Source: Candidatus Sphingomonas phytovorans (GTDB lineage Bacteria > Pseudomonadota > Alphaproteobacteria > Sphingomonadales > Sphingomonadaceae). Taken from it: 64,000 nucleotides of DNA. Shown one piece after another: positions 8,354 through 17,115 of this stretch. The translations under genes and the position numbers were made by a program. The stretch covers positions 2,668,501 to 2,732,500 of the forward strand of contig CP119314.1 in assembly GCA_029202385.1 (NCBI GenBank). The letters are read 5' to 3'. The notes beneath the pieces are model-generated. The model did no database searches, had not been told where the DNA came from, and was given only the letters and a program-made list of their open reading frames with translations. The first letter of the stretch is position 1. The number at the start of each line of letters is the position of its first letter.

Positions 8354-8512
8354 TTCCCTGTTACGGGCGATTAACAGGGAAATTAACAGGGAATTTCTTT
8401 TTTCTCAGCGGAACAGGGCGCTTATTCGTCAATATTATTGAATATATTCAATGCCTTGATATTGAATTCCCTGTTGCCGGATAACAGGGAAAGTCCCTGC
8501 CGGAACAGGGAA
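8354..8512. repeat. Cluster of AACAGGGAA repeats in both orientations
   Basis: Seven copies of the core AACAGGG(AA) lie within 160 bp: inverted at 8354-8362 and 8467-8475, direct at 8373-8381, 8385-8393, 8412-8418 (AACAGGG only), 8483-8491 and 8504-8512. The intervening DNA is AT-rich (TTATTCGTCAATATTATTG). The inverted and direct copies could pair to form extended hairpins. The 8310-8645 interval holds no convincing gene; a 74-codon frame at 8438-8662 runs through the repeats without a ribosome-binding site. I recall similar AACAGGGAA clusters as intergenic elements in sphingomonad genomes but cannot verify this here. Confidence 0.75.
8437..8452. other. Perfect 16-bp AT palindrome inside the repeat cluster
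   Basis: ATTGAATATATTCAAT is a perfect inverted repeat lying midway between the two inverted AACAGGGAA copies. It could be an operator or the core of a cruciform. No gene starts close by in either direction (the nearest starts are at 7299 and 9224), so an ordinary operator role is doubtful. Confidence 0.45.
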
Positions 8513-8645
8513 ATCAGTGTTGCAAAAATGAGAAAGAGCGGGACCGAAGACTTCGGCCGAGATCATGCTGCGCCAGGCTTGGTGCGATTTGAATCAGTCG
8601 GCAAACAATTTGCGCTCGCTCCGCATTTGGAAGCGCGCGCCTCGC

Positions 8646-9224
8646 TCAGGGCTTGGCTATAATGAGGGAGATCGCGGCGATAAATATGTATAGCGCGACG
8701 TGCAGGCCGATAAGAGTGGCGACCACCCAAGGCCTCTTGATGAAAGCTGCGGGCACGATGAGCAGCGCATAGAGGACACCCGTTATCGCATAGTTGATTT
8801 GTAGCTTCGTGCCGTCAGGGTTTCCGCTTGCGAAAACCATGACGACGATAAGCATGATGAGGTTGGCGAGGCTGGTTAGAAGAAGGACTGGTTGCCTGTT
8901 GCGCCAAAAATGTTCGTTCAGCGACGAAGCATTCTGAACTGCACGGGGAAAGACGAGCGATGCGGCAATGAAATAGATGAAGGATATTCCCATGCCAATG
9001 ACGAGCAAGCCATAACTGAAGGGAGCCTTGCGTAGCGACGTCCAGGCCGTTTCCCAGAAGCTCGCGATATCAAGCATGACGAATATCGCCAGAAGCGGCG
9101 TTAGCACCCCGATCCTGATCGTTCGACGGAACTCGAAAACAGCGGCTACGCCGGTAGCAATCGTGGCAACGGATAAACCTAACACCAGACCATAGAGGCT
9201 AAAGAAAAAATCAAATGCGGTCAT
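8646..9224 (-). CDS. Hypothetical multi-pass membrane protein
   Basis: 192 aa, ATG at 9224. Five to six hydrophobic helices are readable: FFFSLYGLVLGLSVATIATG, LTPLLAIFVMLDIASFW, YGLLVIGMGISFIYFIAASL, VLLLTSLANLIMLIVVMVFA, YAITGVLYALLIVPAAF and ATLIGLHVALYIFIAAISL, with short charged loops. No catalytic motif or transporter signature is visible. Composition is AT-richer than the flanking genes. It is isolated between the repeat cluster and a TonB-dependent receptor gene. The frame and membrane character are clear; the function is unknown. Confidence 0.75.
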   Translation of the reverse strand: MTAFDFFFSLYGLVLGLSVATIATGVAAVFEFRRTIRIGVLTPLLAIFVMLDIASFWETAWTSLRKAPFSYGLLVIGMGISFIYFIAASLVFPRAVQNASSLNEHFWRNRQPVLLLTSLANLIMLIVVMVFASGNPDGTKLQINYAITGVLYALLIVPAAFIKRPWVVATLIGLHVALYIFIAAISLIIAKP

Positions 9225-9429
9225 TCATGCACCCTGTTCATCGCTGGCTTTAGCAGGATTGTGTGCGCGCACGAGAGGGAACGACCAGCCAATTCCTGAT
9301 GAAAGTCACCACCGCTGCTCCCAGCCTGTGGATCAAACTCGCGGGAGCTGATTGCGAATAGGAACGACCGCTCTCCACCAATGCCAGCCGTTCAGCGTTC
9401 ATATCGATTCGGATTTCGGATCGCTTGCG

Positions 9430-11988
9430 CTAGAAGCGCTTGTGTATCTGCAAGCGAATACTTCGCCCGACCGGGTCGATCTCATCATGGCTATAGCCTG
9501 CCGGGACGAGGCCATTCGCGAGCACGACATGCCGGTAGCTGTCGAACAGGTTCTGGACGCTGACAGAGATTTTCCAGCCTTTCGTGAGCGGATTATCGCG
9601 CAGCCCCGCGAACACGCTGTCCGGATCGAGGAACGCGGACACTCCCACCAGGAGGGGCGGCCTGATCCGGAACGCGTGATCCGGATCGGCTTCAAGATCG
9701 CCGAGATACGCCGCGCTGTTCCAGCTTGCGCTGAGCGACGCCCCCATGCCCCGCTTGCCCGCCCCGAATTGCAGGCTGACGGTATGGCGCGACTGGCCGC
9801 TGCCCCCCCCGAGCCGGTCGATGACGGGCAATCCCGCACGGATCAGCATCTCGCTTTTCATCCGGTACGTTTCCGTGAGCGACAGGGTATATTGGATGGC
9901 ATTGGCGACCCCGCCCGGCACGGGGGCCCTGGCGCCGCTCGAAAAGCGCAGCGCGACCCCGCCTGAAAATTCAGCGGTCACATCGTGCGCGATGTTGATC
10001 GACCGCGCGTCAACCGACACCAGATTTCCCGCCGCATCGCGTGTCACCCGTTCCGGAAAGGCCGCCTCGATCGCCGGCGTCAGTTCGGGAAAGGAACTCG
10101 GCATATTCTTCGCGACGGTCTTGCGATATTCGACATTGAACGTCAGCGCCTCGCTGCCCAATGGCCGCACCATTGCCGCTATCGTCTGCCCTTGCCGACT
10201 GCCCGCCTTTAGGGTCGGATTGCCTCCTGTAATCAGGAATGGTTCGGCGACGACCTGCCGGGCATAGTCGAACATCCGCGTGATTGTCGTCTCGATCGGA
10301 CCGTCGAGGTCGGCCACCGATGGAGAGGATTGCTGATAGTTGATCATGCCGCGAAGCTGGATCGCCTTGATCGGGGACCAGGTGAAGCCGCCATTGTAGC
10401 TGCGTTGCGGCCTGCTCCCGCTCATCGCCTGCCATCCGGCCGTCAGGTCAAGCGACAAATCGCCAACGGGCAGCAAGCCATGCTTGCCACGCCCTGCGAT
10501 CGGCACATTGAGAGCCACCTGTGTGCTTGCCTGAACCCGCGAAATGTCGTTCGCAGAGATCAGATCGCCCACGGCATCGCGCTGCCGGGTCTGGATGTTG
10601 CCACGCGTCGCGTTGCCGGTGAGGTTCAGGGTGATCGGCCCAGCCGGCAGGTCGATCACGCTTTTCTGAAGGCTGAGCCGCGCGCTAAGATCATCCGAAA
10701 GCGAGCGGCGCCGGGTCGCGCGCAGCAAAGTACGATCCCACGGGCCGAAAGGACTGAAACCAGCATCGCCGGTATCGAGCAAGTGCTGCACGCGGTCGGT
10801 ATCGATGCCGGTTTCCAGAAGATTCTCCTTCCACGACTTGCGATAGCTGATGCCCAGACTGCCCTGCCATCCAGCGACGGTGCCGTTGACCGTCAGTGAA
10901 CCTCCAAGCGTTCGCGAACTGGTATTGGCGCGGAGAGCCATGGTACCATCGAGGGGCCGAGTCAGCAGGACATCCCGTGCAAAGGGCGACCATGGGTTGC
11001 CTGTCGGCAAGACGACCGACGCCATGGGTATCCCGCGCAGGCCCTCGTTGCTTGTGCTGTTCGCCGTCAGGGCGAGCGAAACGCTGAGGGCACCAAGCGG
11101 CCGCGTCACGCCGATATTCAGCCCCATCGTGCGGCGCGCGGATTGCAGGGTGGCATAGGCGTTGGGATCAAGCGGATGCCTTTGTCCGGCCGTCGCAACG
11201 AAATCGGCGATCGAGGGCGTGCCCGCAGGTATTGCGGCAGGGAAAGCCGCGACGGCGACGCTCGATCCCGCCGCGAGGCTGAGGGCCGGATCAATTTCGC
11301 CACCATCAAGCGCCGATATGAACCCCCTGCCATCATAAATGCCCGGATCGCGTGAGATCGATCGTGCATTCTTGCGCAGGCCGCTATCGCGCCCGAATAT
11401 CGCGCGCACGTTCCAGCGCGTGTCCCCGTTGATGGCCGTGCGGGCCAAGGTCAGATCGTTGCCCATTTGCCCACCGCGAAAGGGGACGGAGGTGCCGGCG
11501 TCGGCGTCAAGACCGGTGAAGTGTTTCTTGAGAACGAGATTGACCACCCGCCTGCCCGGCGCGGTGCCGTAACGCGCGGCAGCTTCAGGTTTGAGGATCG
11601 CAAGACGGGTAAGAGCATCAGGCGGATAGCCCAGGACCGAGCGATCAAACCCAGCCGGCCTGCCGTTGATCAAGAGCACCGGCTCCTCCCCGTCGGGGCT
11701 GACAAAGGGCCTCAGCCGCGACATCAGATCATCGACCGAGTCCGCCCCTTGCGCCGCGATCTGATCCTCGGTGAATTCGGTTTCGGCGGGAACCTGCGCC
11801 TCGCCCCGCCGCATCGCGGTGACGACAATATCATCCGGCTCAACTGTTTGATTGGGCAACTGGACTTGCGCGCGATCCATCGCTTGTTCGATCACGGCGT
11901 CGCCTTTCGCAGCTTCGCCGTGAGCGACAGCCGGCGCGAAAATCAGCGCTAGCAGGATGCGCGCAGATGATCCTGTAGACAAGCGCAC
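9430..11988 (-). CDS. TonB-dependent outer-membrane receptor
   Basis: 852 aa from GTG at 11988; the first residues form a signal peptide (STGSSARILLALIFAPAVAHG). A TonB-box-like stretch EPDDIVVTAMRR is followed by a plug domain (SVDDLMSRLRPFVSPDGEEP, then AARYGTAPGRRVVNLVLKK) and a long beta-barrel ending in Phe (LQIHKRF), the usual sorting signal. The plug is atypical in replacing the usual RG-rich core with a Pro/Glu-rich segment (SPDGEEPVLLINGRPAGF). No STN domain. Ligand unknown; no transport genes adjoin it. An inverted repeat at 12016-12043 lies just upstream. Confidence 0.88.
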   Translation of the reverse strand: MRLSTGSSARILLALIFAPAVAHGEAAKGDAVIEQAMDRAQVQLPNQTVEPDDIVVTAMRRGEAQVPAETEFTEDQIAAQGADSVDDLMSRLRPFVSPDGEEPVLLINGRPAGFDRSVLGYPPDALTRLAILKPEAAARYGTAPGRRVVNLVLKKHFTGLDADAGTSVPFRGGQMGNDLTLARTAINGDTRWNVRAIFGRDSGLRKNARSISRDPGIYDGRGFISALDGGEIDPALSLAAGSSVAVAAFPAAIPAGTPSIADFVATAGQRHPLDPNAYATLQSARRTMGLNIGVTRPLGALSVSLALTANSTSNEGLRGIPMASVVLPTGNPWSPFARDVLLTRPLDGTMALRANTSSRTLGGSLTVNGTVAGWQGSLGISYRKSWKENLLETGIDTDRVQHLLDTGDAGFSPFGPWDRTLLRATRRRSLSDDLSARLSLQKSVIDLPAGPITLNLTGNATRGNIQTRQRDAVGDLISANDISRVQASTQVALNVPIAGRGKHGLLPVGDLSLDLTAGWQAMSGSRPQRSYNGGFTWSPIKAIQLRGMINYQQSSPSVADLDGPIETTITRMFDYARQVVAEPFLITGGNPTLKAGSRQGQTIAAMVRPLGSEALTFNVEYRKTVAKNMPSSFPELTPAIEAAFPERVTRDAAGNLVSVDARSINIAHDVTAEFSGGVALRFSSGARAPVPGGVANAIQYTLSLTETYRMKSEMLIRAGLPVIDRLGGGSGQSRHTVSLQFGAGKRGMGASLSASWNSAAYLGDLEADPDHAFRIRPPLLVGVSAFLDPDSVFAGLRDNPLTKGWKISVSVQNLFDSYRHVVLANGLVPAGYSHDEIDPVGRSIRLQIHKRF

Positions 11989-12015
11989 ATCGCAAGACCC
12001 TTTAGGTCACCTTAC

Positions 12016-12043
12016 TGAACTGTTGCCGACTCACAACAATTCA
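12016..12043. promoter_or_regulatory. Inverted repeat upstream of the TonB receptor gene (possible operator)
   Basis: TGAACTGTTG (12016-12025) and CAACAATTCA (12034-12043) form a 10-bp inverted repeat with one mismatch and an 8-bp spacer, about 28 bp upstream of the receptor's GTG. The dimensions suit a dimeric repressor site. No regulator gene is adjacent, so this is inference only. Confidence 0.35.
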
Positions 12044-12053
12044 GGTGAAAACA

Positions 12054-12082
12054 GCACCGCGTCGCTCAGAACGACGCGGTGC
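12054..12082 (-). terminator. Rho-independent terminator of the small secreted protein gene
   Basis: GCACCGCGTCG (12054-12064) pairs perfectly over 11 bp with CGACGCGGTGC (12072-12082) around a 7-nt loop. On the minus strand the stem is followed by TGTTTTCACC, a short T-run. It is positioned to terminate the leftward gene ending at 12166. Confidence 0.7.
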
Positions 12083-12165
12083 CAGTTGGACTGGTTCGAG
12101 TGCGGGCGCCTCAACCGACAATCCGCCGGTCGGGGCGTCCGCTTATTTCATCGGACAATCATGCC

Positions 12166-12630
12166 TTACGGCACGAATTGTACGGTGCCGACCGTCATGT
12201 CGGCCGCCACCGCGCAGGCGCCGACGGTCACGGGGGCCGAAGGATCGACATACGCGTTCATCGTTGTCCCGGTTACATTGGTGTACTCCACCACGCCCGG
12301 GTAGGTTGTGGTCCCGCTGTTACAAATGACGGTGGACGTCGGAAGATAGGTAACAACCACGTTGCTCAAAGTACCGTTCGCCGAGACGCGGGCGGTGACC
12401 CCGTAAGCAGAACAGGCAGTTGCCGAATTGTCGAACGACACATCCGCGTACGTACCGGACGAATTTACCGACCCGCTGACAGCCGCGCCGGTGCAAGGGG
12501 TACCATTCACATATCCAGTACCGGTTCCGGAAACCGTCGTCGGCGCCGGAGTAAAGCTCTGGGCATAAGCGGGCATTGCCGTCGCGCTTGCCAGCACGGT
12601 GATTGTGCCGATAAAAGCCTTCAACATCAT
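12166..12630 (-). CDS. Small secreted hypothetical protein
   Basis: 154 aa, with AAGGAGAAGG directly upstream of tandem ATG codons at 12630/12627. The N-terminus is a signal peptide (LKAFIGTITVLASATAMPAYAQS). The mature part is Thr/Ser/Gly-rich with four cysteines (PCTGAA, TACSAYG, VICNSG, GACAVA), suggesting two disulfides in a beta-rich extracytoplasmic fold. No charged catalytic motif is seen. It lies between two TonB receptor genes, all leftward, and ends in its own hairpin terminator. The frame, signal peptide and strong ribosome-binding site support a real gene; the function is unknown. Confidence 0.78.
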   Translation of the reverse strand: MMLKAFIGTITVLASATAMPAYAQSFTPAPTTVSGTGTGYVNGTPCTGAAVSGSVNSSGTYADVSFDNSATACSAYGVTARVSANGTLSNVVVTYLPTSTVICNSGTTTYPGVVEYTNVTGTTMNAYVDPSAPVTVGACAVAADMTVGTVQFVP

Positions 12631-12794
12631 CCTTCTCCTTCTATATGCGACATAAAAGGTGTCGCTCCCCAGATGATCGCAGATGTTAAATTATTCCCGC
12701 GAACATCATCTCCCATATTCATGGAACCATCCCTGCAATTTTAGCAAAATATGATGCCATGATGCAGAACTATAGAATCACCTCTGATGAATTA

Positions 12795-15700
12795 TCAAAA
12801 TTTCTTTGACACGTTAAAACCAATTATCCTTGGATCAAGTGTAAATACATTGGTTGTAAGACCGCTATCATCACTATTGACGAAGGCATCCGTAATGGGT
12901 GTTTTATTAAATGCATTCTTAATATATAATTGCATCGAGAACCCACTTTCCGGGCGATCAAGTGTCACGGACATATTTGCGTTATCCCATGACCGCAAAC
13001 GATCGATCGATGTATTATACACACGCGCCCAACTTGCGCTTTGGCGATAATAATCACCTCTAAACGTAAGATTCCATCTTGCAATAGGAAGTGTATATTG
13101 AGCCCCAATGTTAACCGTCAAATGAGGAGAATTTGGCAACTCATTTCCACCGAGGTCAGCGTAAAAACCTCTGCCGTTATTTGGCGCGTCCGTTGCCGGA
13201 TCATATACGATCCCAGTGAGATTCGAGAAGTAACTTCCAGCGGTAAAATTCTTGCCAACTTGCCCGCCGCAAAACGTTGACAGATCACCAGGGCCGCTCG
13301 CGTTATTGAAAGATGATCTTTTGATAATCTTCTCAACGAGAGCGCGCGGCGCGATGCAATTGGAAGCAAGTTGAATCCAGGGTTTGACAATGACCCAGTC
13401 TGGATTTCCTTGCGTGCGATTCATGACATCGACTGATTTCATGCCGTTCGCGATGCGCGTGCCGAGATACCCGACATTAGCGTTGAGACTGACGCGCCGT
13501 GTCGGCCGCCACAGCATTTCCAGTTCGGCACCCCAGATATCGGCATTATAATTTTCGTTCAGGGCAATACGGTCGACAATCTGAGAAACCTGATAGTCCT
13601 TATATTTATAGTAGAAGGCGGTTGCATTCAGCGTCAGCCGCCCTCCGGCCAAAGAATTTTTCGTTCCGACCTCAAATGCATTGACGCTTTCGGGTTTAAA
13701 GGCCTGAGGTGCGGGGAAAAATTGAAGATAGGCCGGATTGGCCCCAATCCCTGGAGGGTTGGTGCCGCCTCCTTTATATCCACGTGCAAAGGATGCGTAG
13801 AACAGCGTTTCATCGGTGAAAGCTAGGTGCGGCTTCCAATCCACGACAAATCTTCCCGTTACGCGACCCCATTTCTGCACGATATCCGGAGAGACCTGGT
13901 ACCCTTCATTAATCAGGCCAAATCCCAAAATCCCCGTTCCCAAGAGCAGCTGCGTTGGGATGGGCGTCGCCACCTTTTTATCATCAGTATAGCGAAGCCC
14001 TGCCGTAAATTTCAGCTGGTCGGTGGCCTTGAAATATATTTCACCGAACCCTGCATAGGATTCCGTTCTGGCGACATTCTGGCTACGGAAATAATTATGA
14101 CCGTTTCCATTGAGTGAGCTCAATGGATTTGGATCAACATAGGTGCAATCCGCTCCCCCGGCCCATCCAGCGCAATCCTTAACAACGCCGCTGGTATTTC
14201 CGGTTCCTAAAACCGTTCTGGCGATTGCGGTAAATAGATTATTGAATACATAATAATCTTCTTTTATCTTAAAGTTAAGATAGTTAACACCTATGTTGAA
14301 TTCTACTTTTCCGTCGAATGACGATTGCAAGCGGAATTCCTGATACCATTGCTTGCTATGAGAATCGACCATGTCCGCACCGAGGATATTAGACGAAGCA
14401 CCCAATTGAGGGTCGTCTAGAATACCCCCTATGGCGATGCCTTTGGTCGCCAGCGGCCTGGTCCTGAGAGCAAACAGAACACTCGAATCGTTGAATACGC
14501 TGCCGCTATTGAATCTGTTGTAATCCTGAAAAGAATAATATGAATCTTCAGAATATGACGTGCTTGAATATAATTTCAGATTCGACCCTAAGCCTGCCTC
14601 GATATTAAGCTGGAAAATATCGTTTTTTGCGCGAAACTTGGGATCGATAGCAGTCGCGATCTCCCGAAGATTGCGTGATTGCGTTACGCCCGCATAAGGG
14701 TCTCGCGTGTCGTCGATCAACGTGACGGGAGCGGCTCCGCCTATAGCCCCGGCCTTGTACCCCAGCGCGATCAGGGAGGCAGCCGCGTTGATGTACGGCA
14801 GAGAAAAGCCGTTTGGAACCCCATAGGCGCCGTCGTCATAGAGCGAGCCTGGCGAACACCCCTGGCTTAAGGCGCCCCTGATCACCGGCGTAAGGCTTTT
14901 GCCACCAATTGAGGCTGGCCCAGGATCAGTATGACAAAGTTGCTTGCCGGTGCGCGAGCGATTGTCATCCTCGGAGAAATGTTCCCACGCGGCATTGACC
15001 TTGAACCGGCTGCTCGGCTGCCAGGTCGCGGTGACGCGGCTCCCCCAAAGGTTGCGGCCATTGACGCGCTGATCGGTGACGGTGTTGTAGTCATAGCCGT
15101 CGCGGCTCGTCCACGCGCCGGCCGCGCGCACCGCCAGCGTGTCGGTGATTGGCAGATTGATCATGCCGTTCACCCGCTTCGATGCGTAATTGCCGGTTTC
15201 CAGTTTGAGATTGGCCGCGAACTTGTCGGGATCGGCGAAGTTCGGGATCATGTTGACCACCCCGGCCGTCGCGTTGCGGCCGTAGAGCGTGCCCTGCGGC
15301 CCGCGCAGCACCTCGACCCGCTGAACGTCGAAATATTCCTGCTCGAACAGCCGATTGCGGATCAGCGGGGTATTGTTGAAGCTGATCGCGACGCCAGGAT
15401 CGGACGTGACCGACAGCGCCTTGGTGCCGACGCCGCGGATCGAGAAATTGTAGCTGGCGAAATTCGACTTCGAGAAGGTGATGTTGGGGACGGCGCGCAC
15501 CAGTTCCGACCCACCCTCGATCTTCATTTCATCGAGCGATTTCGAGGTGAACGCGCTCATGGCGATCGGCACATCCTGCATCGATTCCCGCCGCTTCTGC
15601 GCGGTGACGATAATGTCGTTGGAATATTGCGATTGATCCTGGCCGTCCGATTCAGCCTGCCCCGGTTGTGCGGGCGTCGATGCGACAAGCCGCGATTTTT

Positions 15701-16028
15701 GCGGCGCCGGCGCCGTGCTCCCGGCCCGAATGATGAACGAGCCCGCCCGGCCCGGCTGAAGCACCGCCGAGAGCCCTGTCCCGGCGAGCAGATCGTTCAG
15801 CCCCTCCTCAACTGATTTGGTGCCGCGCACGGCGTTGGTGCGCTTGCCGCGCACCAGCTTTCCGCTCGCAAGGATCTGAATGCCTGCCTGTTTGGCGAAC
15901 GCAGGAATACTCCGTTCCGCCAGACCCGCCGAAAGATCGAATGTTCGCGTTTGCGCCGCTACCGGGTTCGCAACAACAATCGCGGCAATAGCCGCACCAC
16001 AATATAGACCAGCAGAACTGCCCCTCAC
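12795..16028 (-). CDS. STN-domain TonB-dependent receptor (FecA-like signalling receptor)
   Basis: 1077 aa from GTG at 16028 with GGAGGT five bases upstream. The order is: signal peptide (GLYCGAAIAAIVVANPVAAQ); secretin/TonB N-terminal signalling domain, residues about 28-105 (FDLSAGLAERSIPAFAKQAG, VEEGLNDLLAGTGL); linker; TonB-box region NDIIVTAQKRRESMQDVPIA; plug (IRGVGTKALSVTSDPGVAIS, RVEVLRGPQGTLYGRNATAG); and a barrel ending FNVSKKF. The STN domain passes ligand occupancy to the FecR anti-sigma encoded just upstream. Base composition changes inside the gene: the signal/STN/plug part (about 14.95-16.03 kb) is GC-rich, while most of the barrel (12.8-14.9 kb) is clearly AT-richer. The ligand is unknown. 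Confidence 0.93.
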   Translation of the reverse strand: MRGSSAGLYCGAAIAAIVVANPVAAQTRTFDLSAGLAERSIPAFAKQAGIQILASGKLVRGKRTNAVRGTKSVEEGLNDLLAGTGLSAVLQPGRAGSFIIRAGSTAPAPQKSRLVASTPAQPGQAESDGQDQSQYSNDIIVTAQKRRESMQDVPIAMSAFTSKSLDEMKIEGGSELVRAVPNITFSKSNFASYNFSIRGVGTKALSVTSDPGVAISFNNTPLIRNRLFEQEYFDVQRVEVLRGPQGTLYGRNATAGVVNMIPNFADPDKFAANLKLETGNYASKRVNGMINLPITDTLAVRAAGAWTSRDGYDYNTVTDQRVNGRNLWGSRVTATWQPSSRFKVNAAWEHFSEDDNRSRTGKQLCHTDPGPASIGGKSLTPVIRGALSQGCSPGSLYDDGAYGVPNGFSLPYINAAASLIALGYKAGAIGGAAPVTLIDDTRDPYAGVTQSRNLREIATAIDPKFRAKNDIFQLNIEAGLGSNLKLYSSTSYSEDSYYSFQDYNRFNSGSVFNDSSVLFALRTRPLATKGIAIGGILDDPQLGASSNILGADMVDSHSKQWYQEFRLQSSFDGKVEFNIGVNYLNFKIKEDYYVFNNLFTAIARTVLGTGNTSGVVKDCAGWAGGADCTYVDPNPLSSLNGNGHNYFRSQNVARTESYAGFGEIYFKATDQLKFTAGLRYTDDKKVATPIPTQLLLGTGILGFGLINEGYQVSPDIVQKWGRVTGRFVVDWKPHLAFTDETLFYASFARGYKGGGTNPPGIGANPAYLQFFPAPQAFKPESVNAFEVGTKNSLAGGRLTLNATAFYYKYKDYQVSQIVDRIALNENYNADIWGAELEMLWRPTRRVSLNANVGYLGTRIANGMKSVDVMNRTQGNPDWVIVKPWIQLASNCIAPRALVEKIIKRSSFNNASGPGDLSTFCGGQVGKNFTAGSYFSNLTGIVYDPATDAPNNGRGFYADLGGNELPNSPHLTVNIGAQYTLPIARWNLTFRGDYYRQSASWARVYNTSIDRLRSWDNANMSVTLDRPESGFSMQLYIKNAFNKTPITDAFVNSDDSGLTTNVFTLDPRIIGFNVSKKF

Positions 16029-16081
16029 CCCGTACCTCCCCTATGATGGGGAGCGTACATTGCACTCCCCCTAACAGTAAG

Positions 16082-16122
16082 GATGCTTGGGGGAGAAGAT
16101 TCCGACCCCTGTCGTAAAAAAA
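16082..16122 (-). promoter_or_regulatory. Putative ECF-sigma promoter of the STN receptor gene
   Basis: On the minus strand, a T-run and GGGGTCGGAA (complement of 16100-16109) are followed after exactly 13 nt by GCATC (complement of 16082-16086). The same GGGGTCGGAA-N13-GCATC arrangement, also preceded by a T-run, lies upstream of the sigma factor gene at 17727-17770. Two matching copies upstream of the two ends of one signalling system suggest recognition by the encoded ECF sigma factor. Confidence 0.55.
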
Positions 16123-17115
16123 TTATTCCTTTTTTGTGTCCAACCTGATCGTGTTGTCAGTGACATGCACGCTCGCGTCGAACAGTGCCGCTACGGAACG
16201 CGCGAAATTCTCTGGCTCATTGACCTTGAAATAGCCGACGATCGGCGATCGACCCAATTCGACATTATCGACAACCAATTTACGCCGATTGTAGCGATTG
16301 ATCTCCGCAACCGCATACTCAAGCGTCTCGCCATTGAGCGCTAGATCGCCGTTGCGCCATGCCAGCGACCGATCAATCTCGGTGTCGGACTGTACCGCAA
16401 CCACCTCGCCGGGGGTGCTGTCGGCCGGCCGCGCCGCGTCAGCGATAAAGCCACGCTCGCCCTGTTCGATCCGCGTCGCTTTATCCGGCTGATCAGCGCG
16501 CCATGCTTCGACGACCCCTTCCGTCACCAATATATCGACGCCGGTTTCGGTGCGGCGAACCGAAAAGGCCGTGCCGACCGCGCGAACGCTCACGTCGCCC
16601 GCCTGGACCACGAAGGGGCGCGCCTGGTCGTGCGCAACCTCGAACCACGCCTCCCCATCGTCCAGGGAGACGTTCCTCACGTCCCCGGTCATCGCAACGG
16701 TAAGCCGGCTGGCGGTATTGACCGTCGCCACCGAGCCATCGGCCAGCGGCGTCCGTTTGATTTCCCCGACACCGGTCGCGATCACGTCGCTGCGCGGGAA
16801 ATTCACCAGGCCGGCAATGCCGGCCCCGATCGCGACAAGTGCCGCCATCCCGCCGCCCACGAGCATCCGCCGCGACATCCAGACAGGCTCGTCCGCCTCG
16901 GGTTCCGGTGCGTCACCTGTCTGGGCAAGGCCGGCGAGCGCGCGGCCGCGATCGAGATACATGAGCGCCGCATCCGCACGCAGCAACGCACCGGCGCGGC
17001 GCTCGTCGCCGGCAAGCCATGCGTCGAACGCGCGCTGGTCGGCGGGCGACAGCGGGCCGTTCTCCCGGCGAATGGCCCAATCAGCCGCTTCGCTGTCATT
17101 CATGGCCGCGATCAC
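16123..17115 (-). CDS. FecR-family anti-sigma factor/transducer
   Basis: 330 aa. GTG at 17115 has AAGGGG six bases upstream; ATG at 17103 is the alternative. The N-terminal cytoplasmic part (EAADWAIRRENGPLSPADQ, FDAWLAGDERRAGALLRA) is the DUF4880/FecR N-domain that binds sigma. One membrane segment follows (MLVGGGMAALVAIGAGIAGLV, near residues 84-105), then the periplasmic FecR domain (GEIKRTPLADGSVATVNTAS, DGEAWFEVAHDQARPFVVQA, VRAVGTAFSVRRT) and an STN-like C-terminal region (YAVAEINRYNRRKLVV) that meets the receptor. It overlaps the sigma gene by about 20 nt, so the two are translationally coupled. Confidence 0.93.
   Translation of the reverse strand: MIAAMNDSEAADWAIRRENGPLSPADQRAFDAWLAGDERRAGALLRADAALMYLDRGRALAGLAQTGDAPEPEADEPVWMSRRMLVGGGMAALVAIGAGIAGLVNFPRSDVIATGVGEIKRTPLADGSVATVNTASRLTVAMTGDVRNVSLDDGEAWFEVAHDQARPFVVQAGDVSVRAVGTAFSVRRTETGVDILVTEGVVEAWRADQPDKATRIEQGERGFIADAARPADSTPGEVVAVQSDTEIDRSLAWRNGDLALNGETLEYAVAEINRYNRRKLVVDNVELGRSPIVGYFKVNEPENFARSVAALFDASVHVTDNTIRLDTKKE

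Noticed and set aside
8354..8512. CRISPR array
   Set aside because: Repeats are only 9 bp, of mixed orientation and irregular spacing, with no spacers or cas genes.
8438..8662. 74-codon frame in the AACAGGGAA cluster
   Set aside because: Its sequence is made of the repeats, it lacks a ribosome-binding site and overlaps the end of the membrane-protein gene.
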